From Orychophragmus violaceus (Eukaryota > Streptophyta > Magnoliopsida > Brassicales > Brassicaceae): 64,000 nucleotides of DNA. The DNA is taken from the NCBI GenBank assembly GCA_030180135.1, contig CM058237.1:102659489-102723488 (forward strand), given 5' to 3'. A program made the position numbers and the translations under genes. The notes under the pieces are model-generated. The model worked only from the letters and a program-made list of their open reading frames with translations. It did not search any database and was not told the DNA's origin. Shown here piece after piece: positions 46,593 through 55,925 of the stretch. The first letter of the stretch is position 1; each line of letters opens with the position of its first letter.

Positions 46593-47244
46593 TGTTGGGA
46601 TAGTGTCCTGAAATCACGCATGTACTCACTCCTGATGATAGTTGTGTGTCGAGATCAGACATTCGTATAATACTGGGCGGTTGCAATGTTTTGCTAGAAG
46701 CCTCTTGCAATCTGTAAGTTGTAGACTTACTGCCAGTGTTATATGATCCTATAGGGCCACACACCTAAGCAAACTGGAAGCGTAAAATATGGGAATGATC
46801 ATTATGGTAATGATCATATTGATGTGTATTGGATACACATTAATATTGAGTTTATAATGGTGTGTCGATCGACACAGTATGTGTGTCGATCGACACAGAT
46901 CGGGTTTCGAAACTGATGTTTCGATTTTATGACTTAAACGAATTGGTATTAACCAATACTCAGTTTTAGTCATTCCAGGTCTATATAAGGCATATAGTTT
47001 CGACCTGGAACCCTAGCCGTTCACTTTTTCCTGACAGAAAAAGCAGAAACACTAGAAACTCAGAAATCCCAAGATCCGGCACTAGCATCCCGGCTTTCCA
47101 GGTTTGTGTGCGTGTGTATCTGGTAGAGGCGAAGCATTTGAGTCGCTGCTGATCTCGTTTCACCAATCATTCCGCTGTCAGTACAAGGTAAGAACAAGGT
47201 TAGTGATTCAATACAACGAACTCTATATCCTAGGCTTTCCAACA
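46593..47244 (+). repeat. Element C 3' LTR
   Basis: 652 bases, TGTTGGGATAG...CCAACA. TATA box CTATATAAGG at 46981-46990. Palindrome cores at 46866 and 46887. The GGTTT target copy follows. Confidence 0.94.
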
Positions 47245-47249
47245 GGTTT

Positions 47250-48582
47250 GAGAAGCATCCTCAGTTTAAACACCTTTTCCACATGCCTATGGACAAAAAC
47301 CACAAGGTTCAGGGCTTGTGGATGCTTCTTCTCCGTACGACAAAAATCGAGAGGAAATGGGAAGCATGGTTTGATGTAAACGGCGTCCCCATCCGATACG
47401 GTCTGACAGAACATGCACTGATCTCCGGTTTAGACTGCCGGAACTACCCACCGCATTATAAGACGCTTGGTGGTACGAAGTTTGTGACTAAGCATTTTGG
47501 TAAAGGTGTTGTTAGATTCCAAGACGTCAAAGCAAAGGTAGATGAGATGAAGCAAGCAGGTCGGGATAGGCTGAGGATGTTTATGCTGCTGTTCTTGTGC
47601 AGCGTTCTCATAACGCAGACCAAGTGTGGTCAAAAAGCAACCCTGTGAGTCTATTCCTTTTGAGAGCAGTGGATGATCTCGATCTTTGTAAGACATTCCC
47701 TTGGGGTAGACTGTCTTTTGATTATATGCTTAGTCAGATCAAGCATACATTAGAGCATTTTGGAGGGTTCGTGAAAGAGGGAGGGCAATGGCCGATTCCA
47801 GGATTTTGTCTTCCATTAGAGGTTAGTGAAACAATTTTATTATATTTGTGTAGAACTGGAAATACTAGGTAATGTTATGTTCTTAGCATGGCGTAATACT
47901 GGAAATACTAAGTTATACTCTATACATTTTTTGTCTTTTTTAGCTTTTACCATTCGAGGCGATCCCTGATTTGAAGAAAAAATTCAGAGAAGAGGTAGCA
48001 GACGCAGATGAAGATTGTCCTAGGATGTGCCAGTCAAAATTCAAGAGATATGACATGAAAGACTTCCCTCTGTCGAAGATTAACGAGGAACTTGGAACAA
48101 CTAAAGTGGGTTTTCAATATTTCCAAATTAGTTAGTTTGATTAAAATAATTAAAATTCTAGTATTTTTGTTTTCTGTGAAACAAGACATTGCCAGTATCA
48201 TGTTTGCTCGGAATGATGAGGAAAGGCTCTTCTGCTTCGACTCACGGAGGAAAATGATGATGTTGATATGCATGATATCGTCGTGGAAAGCTGGATGAAG
48301 CGTTTGGGACAAGGATTGACCGTTTGCTTTGAAGATATGTATGACGCGGATGTCGTTGCCCGAAGACCAGTTCCTAAGCCAGTTGTTGAGCCAGTTACAG
48401 AGCCAGTTGCCGCCATTCACCCTCCGGTACCGGGACACAGCGCAATCGAGCAGATCCTAAACAGGTTCCAAAAAGAAATGGAGGAGCAGATGAAGACAGT
48501 TGTGAGCACGGTTGAAGGATTTGAAGGAAGACTTACCACAATGGAAGCCTTCATGAAGGAACTGAAGGAGAAAACCATGTAG
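47250..48582 (+). pseudogene. DUF1985-type MULE gene, main part
   Basis: It continues from 5060. Exon to about 47821: EKHPQFKHLFHMPMD, then GLWMLLLRTTKIE and IRYGLTEHALISGLDC, typical of DUF1985, with a frameshift near 47640 before FLLRAVDDLDLCKTFPWGR. A donor GT at 47823 and acceptor tttttttag (47942) bound an intron with GTAATACTG motifs. The next exon is 47944-48102 (LPFEAIPDLKKKF), then a short intron to about 48189. The last exon has a frameshift near 48250, a Pro-Val-rich linker (RRPVPKPVVEPVTEPV) and a predicted coiled coil (ILNRFQKEMEEQMK) to TAG at 48580. By position it may be the VANB/VANC counterpart, but domain identity alone does not prove that. Confidence 0.6.
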
Positions 48583-48948
48583 ATTATCCTTTGTGTTTAG
48601 TTTGTGTTTTGTTTTAGTCGTTTTGTTTTTGGTTCAGAAAATCAGGAAATATTTTGGTTCGTTTTCTGTTAACGGATGCCTTTGTTTTGTTTTGAATACT
48701 AGACATTGTTAAGTCTTTTTCAAGTTTAAGGTTTCTAGTTTAAGAAAGATTAATATAAAATTAAATAATAGGACAAGGTTAGTCTTTCTTAATAAGATAA
48801 TGCCTTAAACAAACAAGAGACGATAATTAAGCAAACATAAAGTCAAGAACAAACAACAAAGAGAGAACAAGACACACGAACTTAAAACTTAAACACAGAG
48901 ATAAGTAAAGAGAAAGCAAACATCATTGCAAGGTTTAACATAGTAATC
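48583..48948. other. Intergenic stretch of the MULE
   Basis: AT-rich (T-rich to 48740, then A-rich). It may hold the convergent 3' ends of the DUF1985 gene and the zinc-finger gene. No open frame or repeat of note. Confidence 0.5.
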
Positions 48949-49498
48949 TTAAACATTTTTCAGTTTTGCAATCTCTTCGGCATGTTTTTTAAGCTCCTCA
49001 AGCATTTTGTTGATTTGAAACTCATGGTGTGACATGTTTCAAATTTTCTTGGGCTGTTCATCGACCTCCTTCCTCAACCATGTCACCTCTTCTTCTACGG
49101 TCAGATCCCATGGTTTCCGAATGTGAGAATCATCATCCTACAAACGAAAATTAATAGTCAGTATTACTAGTGTTACTAGTTTTACTAGTATAACCTGGTA
49201 TTACTTTTACGAAATAATCTAACAAAATCACAAAAATCACATGGACAATGCTTCGGTAGTAGTAGATTTCAGCCATATAACCGATTTAGTTTTAGATATA
49301 AACCTCGAAATCATCGCAGATAAAGTATTTCTTTCCTATAACCGATTCAGTTTTTGATATATTCTCTACAATTCTTTGCTCGGTTATTCCTTCTCCACAT
49401 GGACAATACTTCGGGATTCCATAGTCACCATCGGCGATAAAGAATATCCTATCGTATATCCTCTTGTGTCTCTTCTCCTCGCTGTAACTCGGGTCCAT
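48949..49498 (-). pseudogene. GRF-type zinc-finger gene in the MULE
   Basis: Two exons on the minus strand. Exon 1 (49498-about 49304) starts MDPSYSEEKRH and has GIPKYCPCGEGITEQR...GKKYFICDDFE, which fits the N-terminal half of a GRF zinc finger (C-x-C ... C). A GT donor follows; acceptor tttgtag at 49142. Exon 2 (49141 down) reads DDDSHIRKPWDLTVEEEV, WLRKEVDEQPKKI, then TGA near 49052, and continues in frame as HHEFQINKMLEELKKHAEE to TAA at 48949. It resembles Arabidopsis At4g04775-like GRF proteins, whose role is unknown to me. The premature TGA suggests a pseudogene. Confidence 0.5.
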
Positions 49499-50012
49499 AA
49501 TCGGTTTGGACTTGGGAAAGGGATTGGAGGAAGGAGGATATGAGGACGGATTGGATAGAAAGAGAGAGATGGGAGAGGGAAAATCGATGAGAGGGGAGAG
49601 AGGGAGTGTTCACAACTGTTAGGAGATATAATGAAAATGTGTGAGTTTGGGAGCCAAAATGTAATTCGTCAAAAAATGGGGGGGGGGGAATCCAAATTTG
49701 GGCGCCAAAATGAAACTGCTCAAATATACACATAATATTACTCAAGATATTAGTATTACTGACGTTCAACATAGTTCTAATTTTGCTGTTTTTCGATTTT
49801 AGTAGTATTACCCACATTCAATTTGTGTTTTTGTAGTTTTACAGTTAATATAAGTAGATAAATATGTATTTTGTGTGGTTTGATGCAATAAATTTTCAAA
49901 TTTATTAATTTATGTAACTTTATCCTCTAAGGTTGGTTATTATTTACAAAGTGATCTTAAATGTATAAGGACTATATTGGTAGAGTATTGTTTTGTTTTA
50001 TTCTATTAATAG
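49499..50012. other. MULE non-coding region with VANC-type motifs
   Basis: There is no gene; 49678-49689 is a G-run. YAGTATTAY matches lie at 49751-49759 and 49803-49811, and one more at 49159-49167 lies in the intron of the neighbouring zinc-finger gene. The stretch ends at the CACTA target TAG. Confidence 0.55.
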
Positions 50013-50149
50013 CACTACAATAAATTTGATTACTAATAGCATAACCAGATAGCGTTTTTGATGTTTATATTATCTTTGACTGAATCGTGAATTAAAGATA
50101 GTGTTTGGTTATATCTAAACGCTATTAATGCTTTGAGCGGGACAAAAAA

Positions 50150-50860
50150 ATCACGCGGGCCAAATTTTTATTACTTGGTGCCAATGAATTAACTCTAAAC
50201 CGATATGAATTCGTTAAGTGGCAAAAATATACCAAACCCACATCGACCTCTATACCCCAATTACTCTCTTTCTCTCTTTGTCCAAACTGTTCATGAGCTA
50301 TAAATCTCTATATCCCTCTCGATTTCTCACTCTGACACTCAATTTCGGGTTTCTACTGTCACGATTTAGCATCTTCTTTAACCCAATTTAGCTTAAAATC
50401 TCAAATCACCTTCTTCGATTAGTCTTGGTCACTCTCTCTTCTTCGTTCTTGCATGTTCATCATCTTGGCTCTATTTCTCACTTTTCATTCAATTACTCAG
50501 TGTTATCGCCAAATCAAAACCCTAATTTGACTCTTAGTTGCCTAGGAATCTTGGGTTCTCGATAATTTCTCAAACGAAGCAAAATCAGACATCAAAGGTA
50601 AATCTGAGTTAGAATATGTATTGATACGAAGTAGATAAATATCGATTATGCTGACTCTATCCGTTTATTTTGTTGTTTTACAGAGAGATATCATGGCTCA
50701 AATCTGCTAAAGGTATGTGAAATTTAAAGGGTAGTACTTTGAATTTGTGTTTGGTTATATTGTTTACAATCTTAAATCGAAGCTGGGTTTTTTGCAGAGA
50801 ACGTTGGGGTTCAGAACTTGAGATCGTAATAGACGCAAGTGATACAGATTTGAACAGAAC
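50150..50860 (+). other. CACTA 5' part, captured promoter/5'UTR-like sequence
   Basis: CT-rich stretches (50270-50460) and GT...AG spaced segments resemble a plant 5' leader with introns ('aaag|gtaaatctg' at 50598; 'ttttgcag' at 50790-50797). It leads into the shikimate-kinase-like fragment. There is no long open frame. Confidence 0.4.
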
Positions 50861-50863
50861 ATA

Positions 50864-51305
50864 TTGATTGGTATTGTTGAATCATGGGAGTCTTTGACTG
50901 CTGGAATGATGCAGCTTCTTAAAGGGGCATCAATCTACATTGCTGGAGATTCAGCTGAGATTAACCAAAAGGTGTCTCGGGAGCTAGCGGTTGGCCTCGG
51001 GTATTTTGCTATTCAGACTTGTGATCAAGAGCTCAATATGAATGTTATTATGAAAGCTTTTTTAAGAGTCTTATATAGTTGATATGATCTGCAGGTATAG
51101 TCCTCTAGACACCAAGGAATTGCTGGAGAGCTTTTACAAGCAAACAATCGATTCTTGTGAGTCTCTGCTTTTGGAACATGATTCATCTAACAAGAAATCT
51201 TCCTCACTTCTCAGGACCCTTTGTTTATTTTTTGTCCATTTAGGGATTCTTGCAGAAGCGCCTGATTTTGTAGCTGAAGTAGAGAACAGACAACAGCTGG
51301 ACTGA
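50864..51305 (+). pseudogene. Captured shikimate kinase-like fragment
   Basis: A frame reads GASIYIAGDSAEINQKVS, RELAVGLGY, and after an intron-like break at 51083-51093 YSPLDTKELLESFYKQTIDS, then an EVEN stretch. The order and wording recall plant shikimate kinase-like proteins (SKL2 type, chloroplast, with P-loop-derived SIYIVG region). The C-terminal half is absent and frames shift between blocks. Identification is from memory of the family. Confidence 0.45.
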
Positions 51306-51523
51306 GAAAACCAATCCGCAAAACCTTATCCAGGTTAGATACATCTAAGTTTTCTAACAGTTCTATATGAAACAGAAAACTAAAGACAAAACATAAATTA
51401 AAAACAAACAACCATACATAATTAAAGATCTGAAACAAGAAAATAAAAGAGATAAGTTCAACAGCACATCATGTTTAAGTTAAAGAGACAGAGAAGAGAT
51501 ATAGGGCAAATAAAACTCAGGTC

Positions 51524-51739
51524 TTAGAGAAGCACAATAGCACCGTGTCTGGCAACATACAAGTCACTATTTGCTAGCTCTCTACTAAAATCATCAACCT
51601 CTACCATCCGGGGGTTGGATCTGAAATCAGATAAGCCTCTATGGGTTTCCAGCCATGCCTCATCATCACCGCGTAAGTGCTTATGGATCCTCCACATCTT
51701 TAACACCACAATCGCCACTCCAAGACCCCTAGTGCTCAC
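51524..51739 (-). pseudogene. Unidentified captured frame
   Basis: A 71-codon minus-strand frame ending in VARHGAIVLL. It includes DDEAWLETHRGLSDFRSNP and VDDFSRELANSDLYV. I do not recognise the family. It follows the RPA-like fragment on the same strand and may be its last exon or a separate capture. Confidence 0.3.
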
Positions 51740-51849
51740 TCATCCCTGATTGCAAAAGCAGTGTCCCCATTTGCAACACATTTAATTTGATGGTCTCTGT
51801 CATGCAAAAAACCTTCTGTCATAACAAACTTGTGAATATAGTAAACTTG

Positions 51850-52536
51850 TGATTATAAATTCTCTTGACTTACATGTTGTCTCTTATGTGGAACACAAGC
51901 CGTGACCTTTTACGGTCTGCCCAACAGATTGCAAGGGGTTCCACGTTGTAAGACTACGCCCATTATATCTACAAGATAAGTTTCTCAAATCTGGTTACAT
52001 ATATTTTATTCATGATTTAGGATTATGTGTTGGTTAGTGTTTAGCAATCATACCTATAGGAGTGTCGATGTTGATGTGAGGGATATGCCTCATACATTTC
52101 AAATCCATGTAGTGATAGCTGTTGAGAGGGTTGATGCGTTTGATCTGAGTCCCGTCCATGACAGTAAGTCTGAAGGGAGAGTTTACAGGCTTGAAACCTG
52201 CAAACACCTTCTCAACATGAACCCTGAAAATCTCGACCCACTTGCCCTCTTTTTCCTCAAGTCCTTTAAATCTGCTTGCTTCTGATGGATAAATTATCAT
52301 CTCAGTCTTAGTTCCCTGCAAATTTAGATATGGTCAGATGTGTTAATTGCATGTATGATGTGTTCAGTCTAAGATCTAAAGTTTAAACTTACAACCTCGT
52401 CAGCCAATATGTAACTCCAAAATGGTCCATCTTGGAAAATGTGATATGAGTGGATCCTGATTATCTTCACTCTAAAACGCCAAGCTCCGAGTTTTTCATT
52501 AACTTCCAACTCCGAAAGCTTGTTGCACCACGACAT
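51850..52536 (-). pseudogene. Captured replication protein A 70-kDa-like fragment (OB fold)
   Basis: Exon 1 (52536-52393) starts MSWCNKLSELEVNEKLGAWR and ends ADEV before a GT donor. Exon 2 (52315-52054, after tttgcag) reads GTKTEMIIYPSEASRF, WVEIFRVHVEKVFAGFKPV, FRLTVMDGTQIKRI, then a GT donor at 52053. Exon 3 near 51967 reads IIGVVLQRGTPCNLLGRP followed by a stop. This matches the DUF223/RPA1-like OB fold of plants, in host RFA1 paralogues and in Helitrons. Only the N-terminal OB fold is present; the stop and lack of DNA-binding C-terminus make it a fragment. Confidence 0.6.
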
Positions 52537-52930
52537 GATGTTACTGAATGGCTTGTGATTTCTTTCTTTTTGTGGATTTGCAGAAAAAAGTAGATGAGAA
52601 AAAAAGAAACCTAACTCCCTCTATTTATAGGGAAATAACCGTGAGAAAGCAAACAGTTTCTATTGTTTTTTAATTATTTTATGAATTAATTTGATTTGAA
52701 ATGACTTGCAGAGAGGTTTAATGATGGTTTTCTCTGAAGAGATGCAACATTTAATTCTCATTCATTGCATTTGGTTAAGAGCTTTTTGGTCTGCTTGCAT
52801 GCATTTGGTTTAACTTCTAATTCATTACATTTGGTAAGAGAGGGTTCAATCAATTAAGATTTAATTTTATAAAATCGAGTTGCCAAGGCAAGCATGAATG
52901 TATAATCGGAAGATTTTTCTGATATGGTTG
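52537..52930. other. Spacer between captured fragments
   Basis: AT-rich. The minus strand could supply a promoter for the RPA-like fragment (tatttatag complement near 52622). Two similar 'cattgcatttggtt' or 'cattacatttggt' words occur near 52764 and 52825. No gene. Confidence 0.4.
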
Positions 52931-52933
52931 CAG

Positions 52934-53330
52934 GTGAAAGAAATTCTGATTGAGGAGTCAAACGTACAGCTTGTCCTTGTCTTGTGTTCTTGCTTTGAAT
53001 ATTGCTATGGGAATAACGAGAACGGTACAGTTAAGCTTATGGGTCATCACAGTGGTAAGTTATCCTTGTCTTGTGTTTTTGCTTTGAACATTACAGCTAA
53101 AAACCTTTCGAACTGTTACTGAGTAAAGGCTATTCTACAGGATTCATAGCAATGTATGCTACATTAGCTAGCAGAGATGTTGATTGCTGCTTGATTCCCG
53201 AGTCACCATTTTACCTCGAAGGAGAAAGTGGACTCTTGGAGTACATAGAGAAATGGCTCACGAGAGTGGTCACATGGTGATTGTTCTTGCTGAAGGAGCA
53301 TGACAAGATCCATTGTCTTTTATTGGATTG
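52934..53330 (+). pseudogene. Captured 6-phosphofructokinase fragment
   Basis: Exon 52934-53054 (after ttgcag) ends with NGTVKLMGHHSG before the donor gtaagt. Exon from 53141 (after ctacag) reads FIAMYATLASRDVDCCLIPE, SPFYLEGESGLLEYIEKWL, then a frameshift and VIVLAEGA followed by TGA. This is the plant ATP-dependent phosphofructokinase core (KLMGR-SGFIA and CLIPE are family hallmarks; here R of KLMGR is H). The DVDCCLIPE form suggests the PFK2 type. Only two exons remain, so it is a transduplicated fragment. Confidence 0.62.
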
Positions 53331-53459
53331 TGTATATATATAAGTTTTCTAACTTTGGTTTTGCGTCTAAATAGATGTATACTTTTAATTTAGTGGAGAA
53401 ATGAGATGAGACATTCTACTAAAGATTTGTATAGACAAACTAATGATAATTTCTTTTAG

Positions 53460-53790
53460 AGTATAAATAAGGTTTAGGGTTTGAACCCTAATCCTATACC
53501 CCAAAACCATAAATCTAGGCTATAAACTCAAACCTTAGAGACTTAAATCCTACATTTGTAACATTAAACCCTAAATCTAAAACCTTACTTCCTCACTAAA
53601 TACAAATCCTAAACCCTAAATTTTTAATCCTTAATCATAAACACTAGATTTGAAATTTTAAAACTTTATCTCTATATCCTAAACCATAAACTTTTAATCC
53701 TTAATCATAAACACTAGATTTTAAATTTAAAAATCTTATCTCTCTACCCTAAACCCTAAACTTTTAGCCCTTAATCATTTAACACTAATT
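53460..53790 (+). repeat. 70-bp tandem repeat with telomere-like words
   Basis: Units start near 53611, 53681 and 53751 (period 70), each with aaacc[c/a]taaa, 'ttttaatccttaatcataaa' and a 'cactaga' block. 53470-53600 adds scattered 'aaccctaa' words. The resemblance to CCCTAAA telomere repeats is local and degenerate. Confidence 0.7.
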
Positions 53791-54384
53791 TTTTAAACAT
53801 TGAATAATATAACAAAAATTTAATACTTTGAATAATATAACAAAACATTGAATAATATATAATTTATTTTTATTGAGTTACCACATATTGTAAAAATAAC
53901 ACACTAATTAAAAGGAAATAATTGACAAAAAAAATTAAAAGGAATAAAATAACAGAAATGTTAAACTTGAAACTGTAATGAAAAAATCTTGTCTTAACAA
54001 AAACAACAAATAAAAAACTGGTTTTTCATTGGTTAAGACATAGAAATAAGGATCACACTTTTTTTCATTATCCATCGTTAGATCATAATAAAATCAACAG
54101 ACATAATTCATAGTCTTCAATTCCTCTTCTCACCTTTTTTTCAAGAAAGCTCTTTCTCATCACATACTAGTTTCTGATAAATCAGTCGTCCATCTCTTCT
54201 ATGGTTTCTGATTTAGGATTTCGAGTTTTGCATTTTGGGCTCCATGGTTTCACGAAAGTCCCTTCTCATCGCTTTCCAGGTCGCACTTTATTTTGAATTA
54301 AGGTTTCTTCTTTTGTGTGTTTTGGATTTTGATTTTACGATTTTCAGTTTTAAATTGAGTGTAGTTTTTCAATAATCCGCTTTT
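53791..54384. other. AT-rich CACTA interior
   Basis: To 54050 very AT-rich with 'gaataatataacaaaa' repeats (53801, 53831, 53849). From 54100 it resembles a captured 5' leader of the DCC-like gene. No open frame of note. Confidence 0.4.
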
Positions 54385-55072
54385 GTGTTTGGATTCTCCG
54401 AAGATTTTCGTCACTGTATCCTCTCTCCGACCACATCGTCGCCGCGTCACCCAAGAAGCCTAATTTGTCTCATATGTCCCCATAACATCCTCCAAGAAGT
54501 ACACGCCATTGGAACAGCAGGTGGTGGAGCTGAAGAGCATGTTGTTCAACGGTATTCACGTTTACCTAATCGCTGATTACAATTAAAATCGGCTCCTTTT
54601 ATTTACAGTTGATTACATACAACTGTTCTTATTAACGTTTATGGCTATGTAGGTGTTTGCCATCTCTGTAATGGAGACGTGAAGTTTGTTCTAGACCATG
54701 ATATTGTGTTCAGGAGCATAAGGTTTGAAGCATTACAGAGCCAAGCTGGAAAGAATCTAACTTAGTATTTTCAATGGGTGAGTTCATACACCTTTGTTTT
54801 CAGTTGTGGCTTGTTAAAGTTTTAAGAATCTAACTTAGTATTTTCATTTATTTTAGGTATCAGTCTTTGCACACAGTAGTGATGGACAATGGACGAACCA
54901 GTTGGAACTGACTCCACCAATTCTTGATGAGTCTCTGACTGAATACGAAGAAGAGATTCAACGGATGTATGATCGAGGACTCTTGTTTTCTCGCCCTGGG
55001 ACCATGGTCGGTTGGGAAGCTGTTTTTTTCTTTGGTTTGGGTCGTTGGTTTAATTGTAATCAAAAACGATAA
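54385..55072 (+). pseudogene. Captured DCC1/DUF393-like fragment
   Basis: Exon about 54385-54551 ends LFN with a GT donor. Exon 54653 on (after atgtag) completes GVCHLCNGDVKFVLDHD, FRSIRFEALQSQAGKNL, then TAG at about 54764. This fits the DCC family (thiol-disulphide oxidoreductase-like, DGVCxLC motif), with N in place of the first D. A further exon from 54857 (after ttttag) reads WTNQLELTPPILDESLTEYE, EEIQRMYDRGLLFSRPG and ends at 55072; it is not obviously part of DCC1 and could be another capture. Confidence 0.5.
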
Positions 55073-55511
55073 TCGGTTTAAGTTTATTAATAAAGTATTT
55101 TAATTATTTTAATATCATTTTCATTTTTATTTAATTCATTCAATTTATGATTTTATAATTAATTGTGTAATTTAGTTTTTTATTAATTTCATATATATTC
55201 ATTATTAATAGCTTATCAATCAAACATATGTATAGATGATATTTATGTAATGCTATTATATAGCTAATTCATAATACTGAATAAATGCTATTGTATTTTA
55301 ATCTATTGCAGATATTAAAACGCTATTGTAGTTTAATATATTGCAGAAAGTAAAACGCTATCTTAAAAATACAGTTAATAGTATTTACAAAAAACGCTAT
55401 CTAAAGTGCCAGACTTTTTATCGCGGTCGATGACATAGCGGGTAACACAACACTATTGTATCAATACATAGCATTTTTCGACAGCTATTAATACGTGAAT
55501 TTATTGTAGTG
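55073..55511. other. CACTA right subterminal region
   Basis: AT-rich with repeated 'aacgctatt' and 'atagcg' words (55319-55440), probable transposase-binding repeats as in other CACTA elements. Ends in GTAGTG at 55511. Confidence 0.6.
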
Positions 55512-55544
55512 TAGTCATTGGTAGTGATTAACTTATAATTAGAT

Positions 55545-55860
55545 TAAAATATGATTCTGGTTCTGTTATTCATTAACACCATGGCTAATTTGGAATTTAA
55601 TAACACTATACTTGATAATTACTAACAACAAAGATACGATAATCACTTAGTATTACACAGTTGTACCAGTGTTACTAACAGAAAAAGATCGTAAATATAG
55701 TTACTGGTTAAATATGATTCTGATTCTTTTATGCATTAGTATGTTGCCTAAATTAGATTTTGTTAACATTATACTCGTCAATTACTAACAACAAAGATAC
55801 GATAATCACTTAGTAGTACACAGTTTTACCAGTTCTACCAATAGAATAAAATGTGACGTA
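55545..55860 (+). repeat. 163-bp tandem duplication in the MULE
   Basis: Two copies start near 55551 and 55714 (period 163). Each contains acaacaaagatacgataatc and an AGTA-TACACAGTT-TACCAG motif cluster. The first copy keeps a perfect TAGTATTAC (55648-55656), the second has drifted. Confidence 0.7.
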
Positions 55861-55925
55861 TAGTAATTAGTTTTCAATCAAGCCTGTCTTGCAAGTAAAA
55901 TGGTAGACTAGAAACAAAATTACAA

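Larger units (their letters stand above)
5061..47244 (+). mobile_element. Element C: Ty1/copia retrotransposon, split by three nested insertions
   Basis: C's own sequence is 5061-5220, 19378-21062, 34721-35329 and 42424-47244 (about 7.3 kb). Both LTRs are 652 bases once insertions are removed, and about 98% identical by hand count (roughly 14 differences). The target duplication is GGTTT on both sides. The primer site matches initiator tRNA-Met, and the purine tract GTGGGAGAT precedes the 3' LTR. G sits in the 5' LTR, D in gag codon 4, and B near the end of gag. The gag-pol frame has its own stops and frameshifts, so C is dead even without its guests. Confidence 0.92.
50013..55511. mobile_element. 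CACTA (En/Spm) element with captured gene fragments
   Basis: It starts CACTACAATAAATTTG and ends AATTTATTGTAGTG; the two ends form an imperfect terminal inverted repeat of about 28 bases (CACTACAATAAATT, then TAATAGC). The 3-base duplication TAG flanks it (50010-50012 and 55512-55514), as is standard for CACTA elements. Subterminal 'acgctat'/'atagcg' words recur at both ends (50048, 50130; 55319, 55350, 55386, 55434). No transposase is recognisable in 5.5 kb; instead it carries fragments of four or more host-like genes with introns. It is therefore a non-autonomous, gene-capturing CACTA. Confidence 0.88.

Noticed and set aside
53460..53790. Interstitial telomere repeat
   Set aside because: Words like aaccctaa are sparse and irregular, and the real period is 70 bp.
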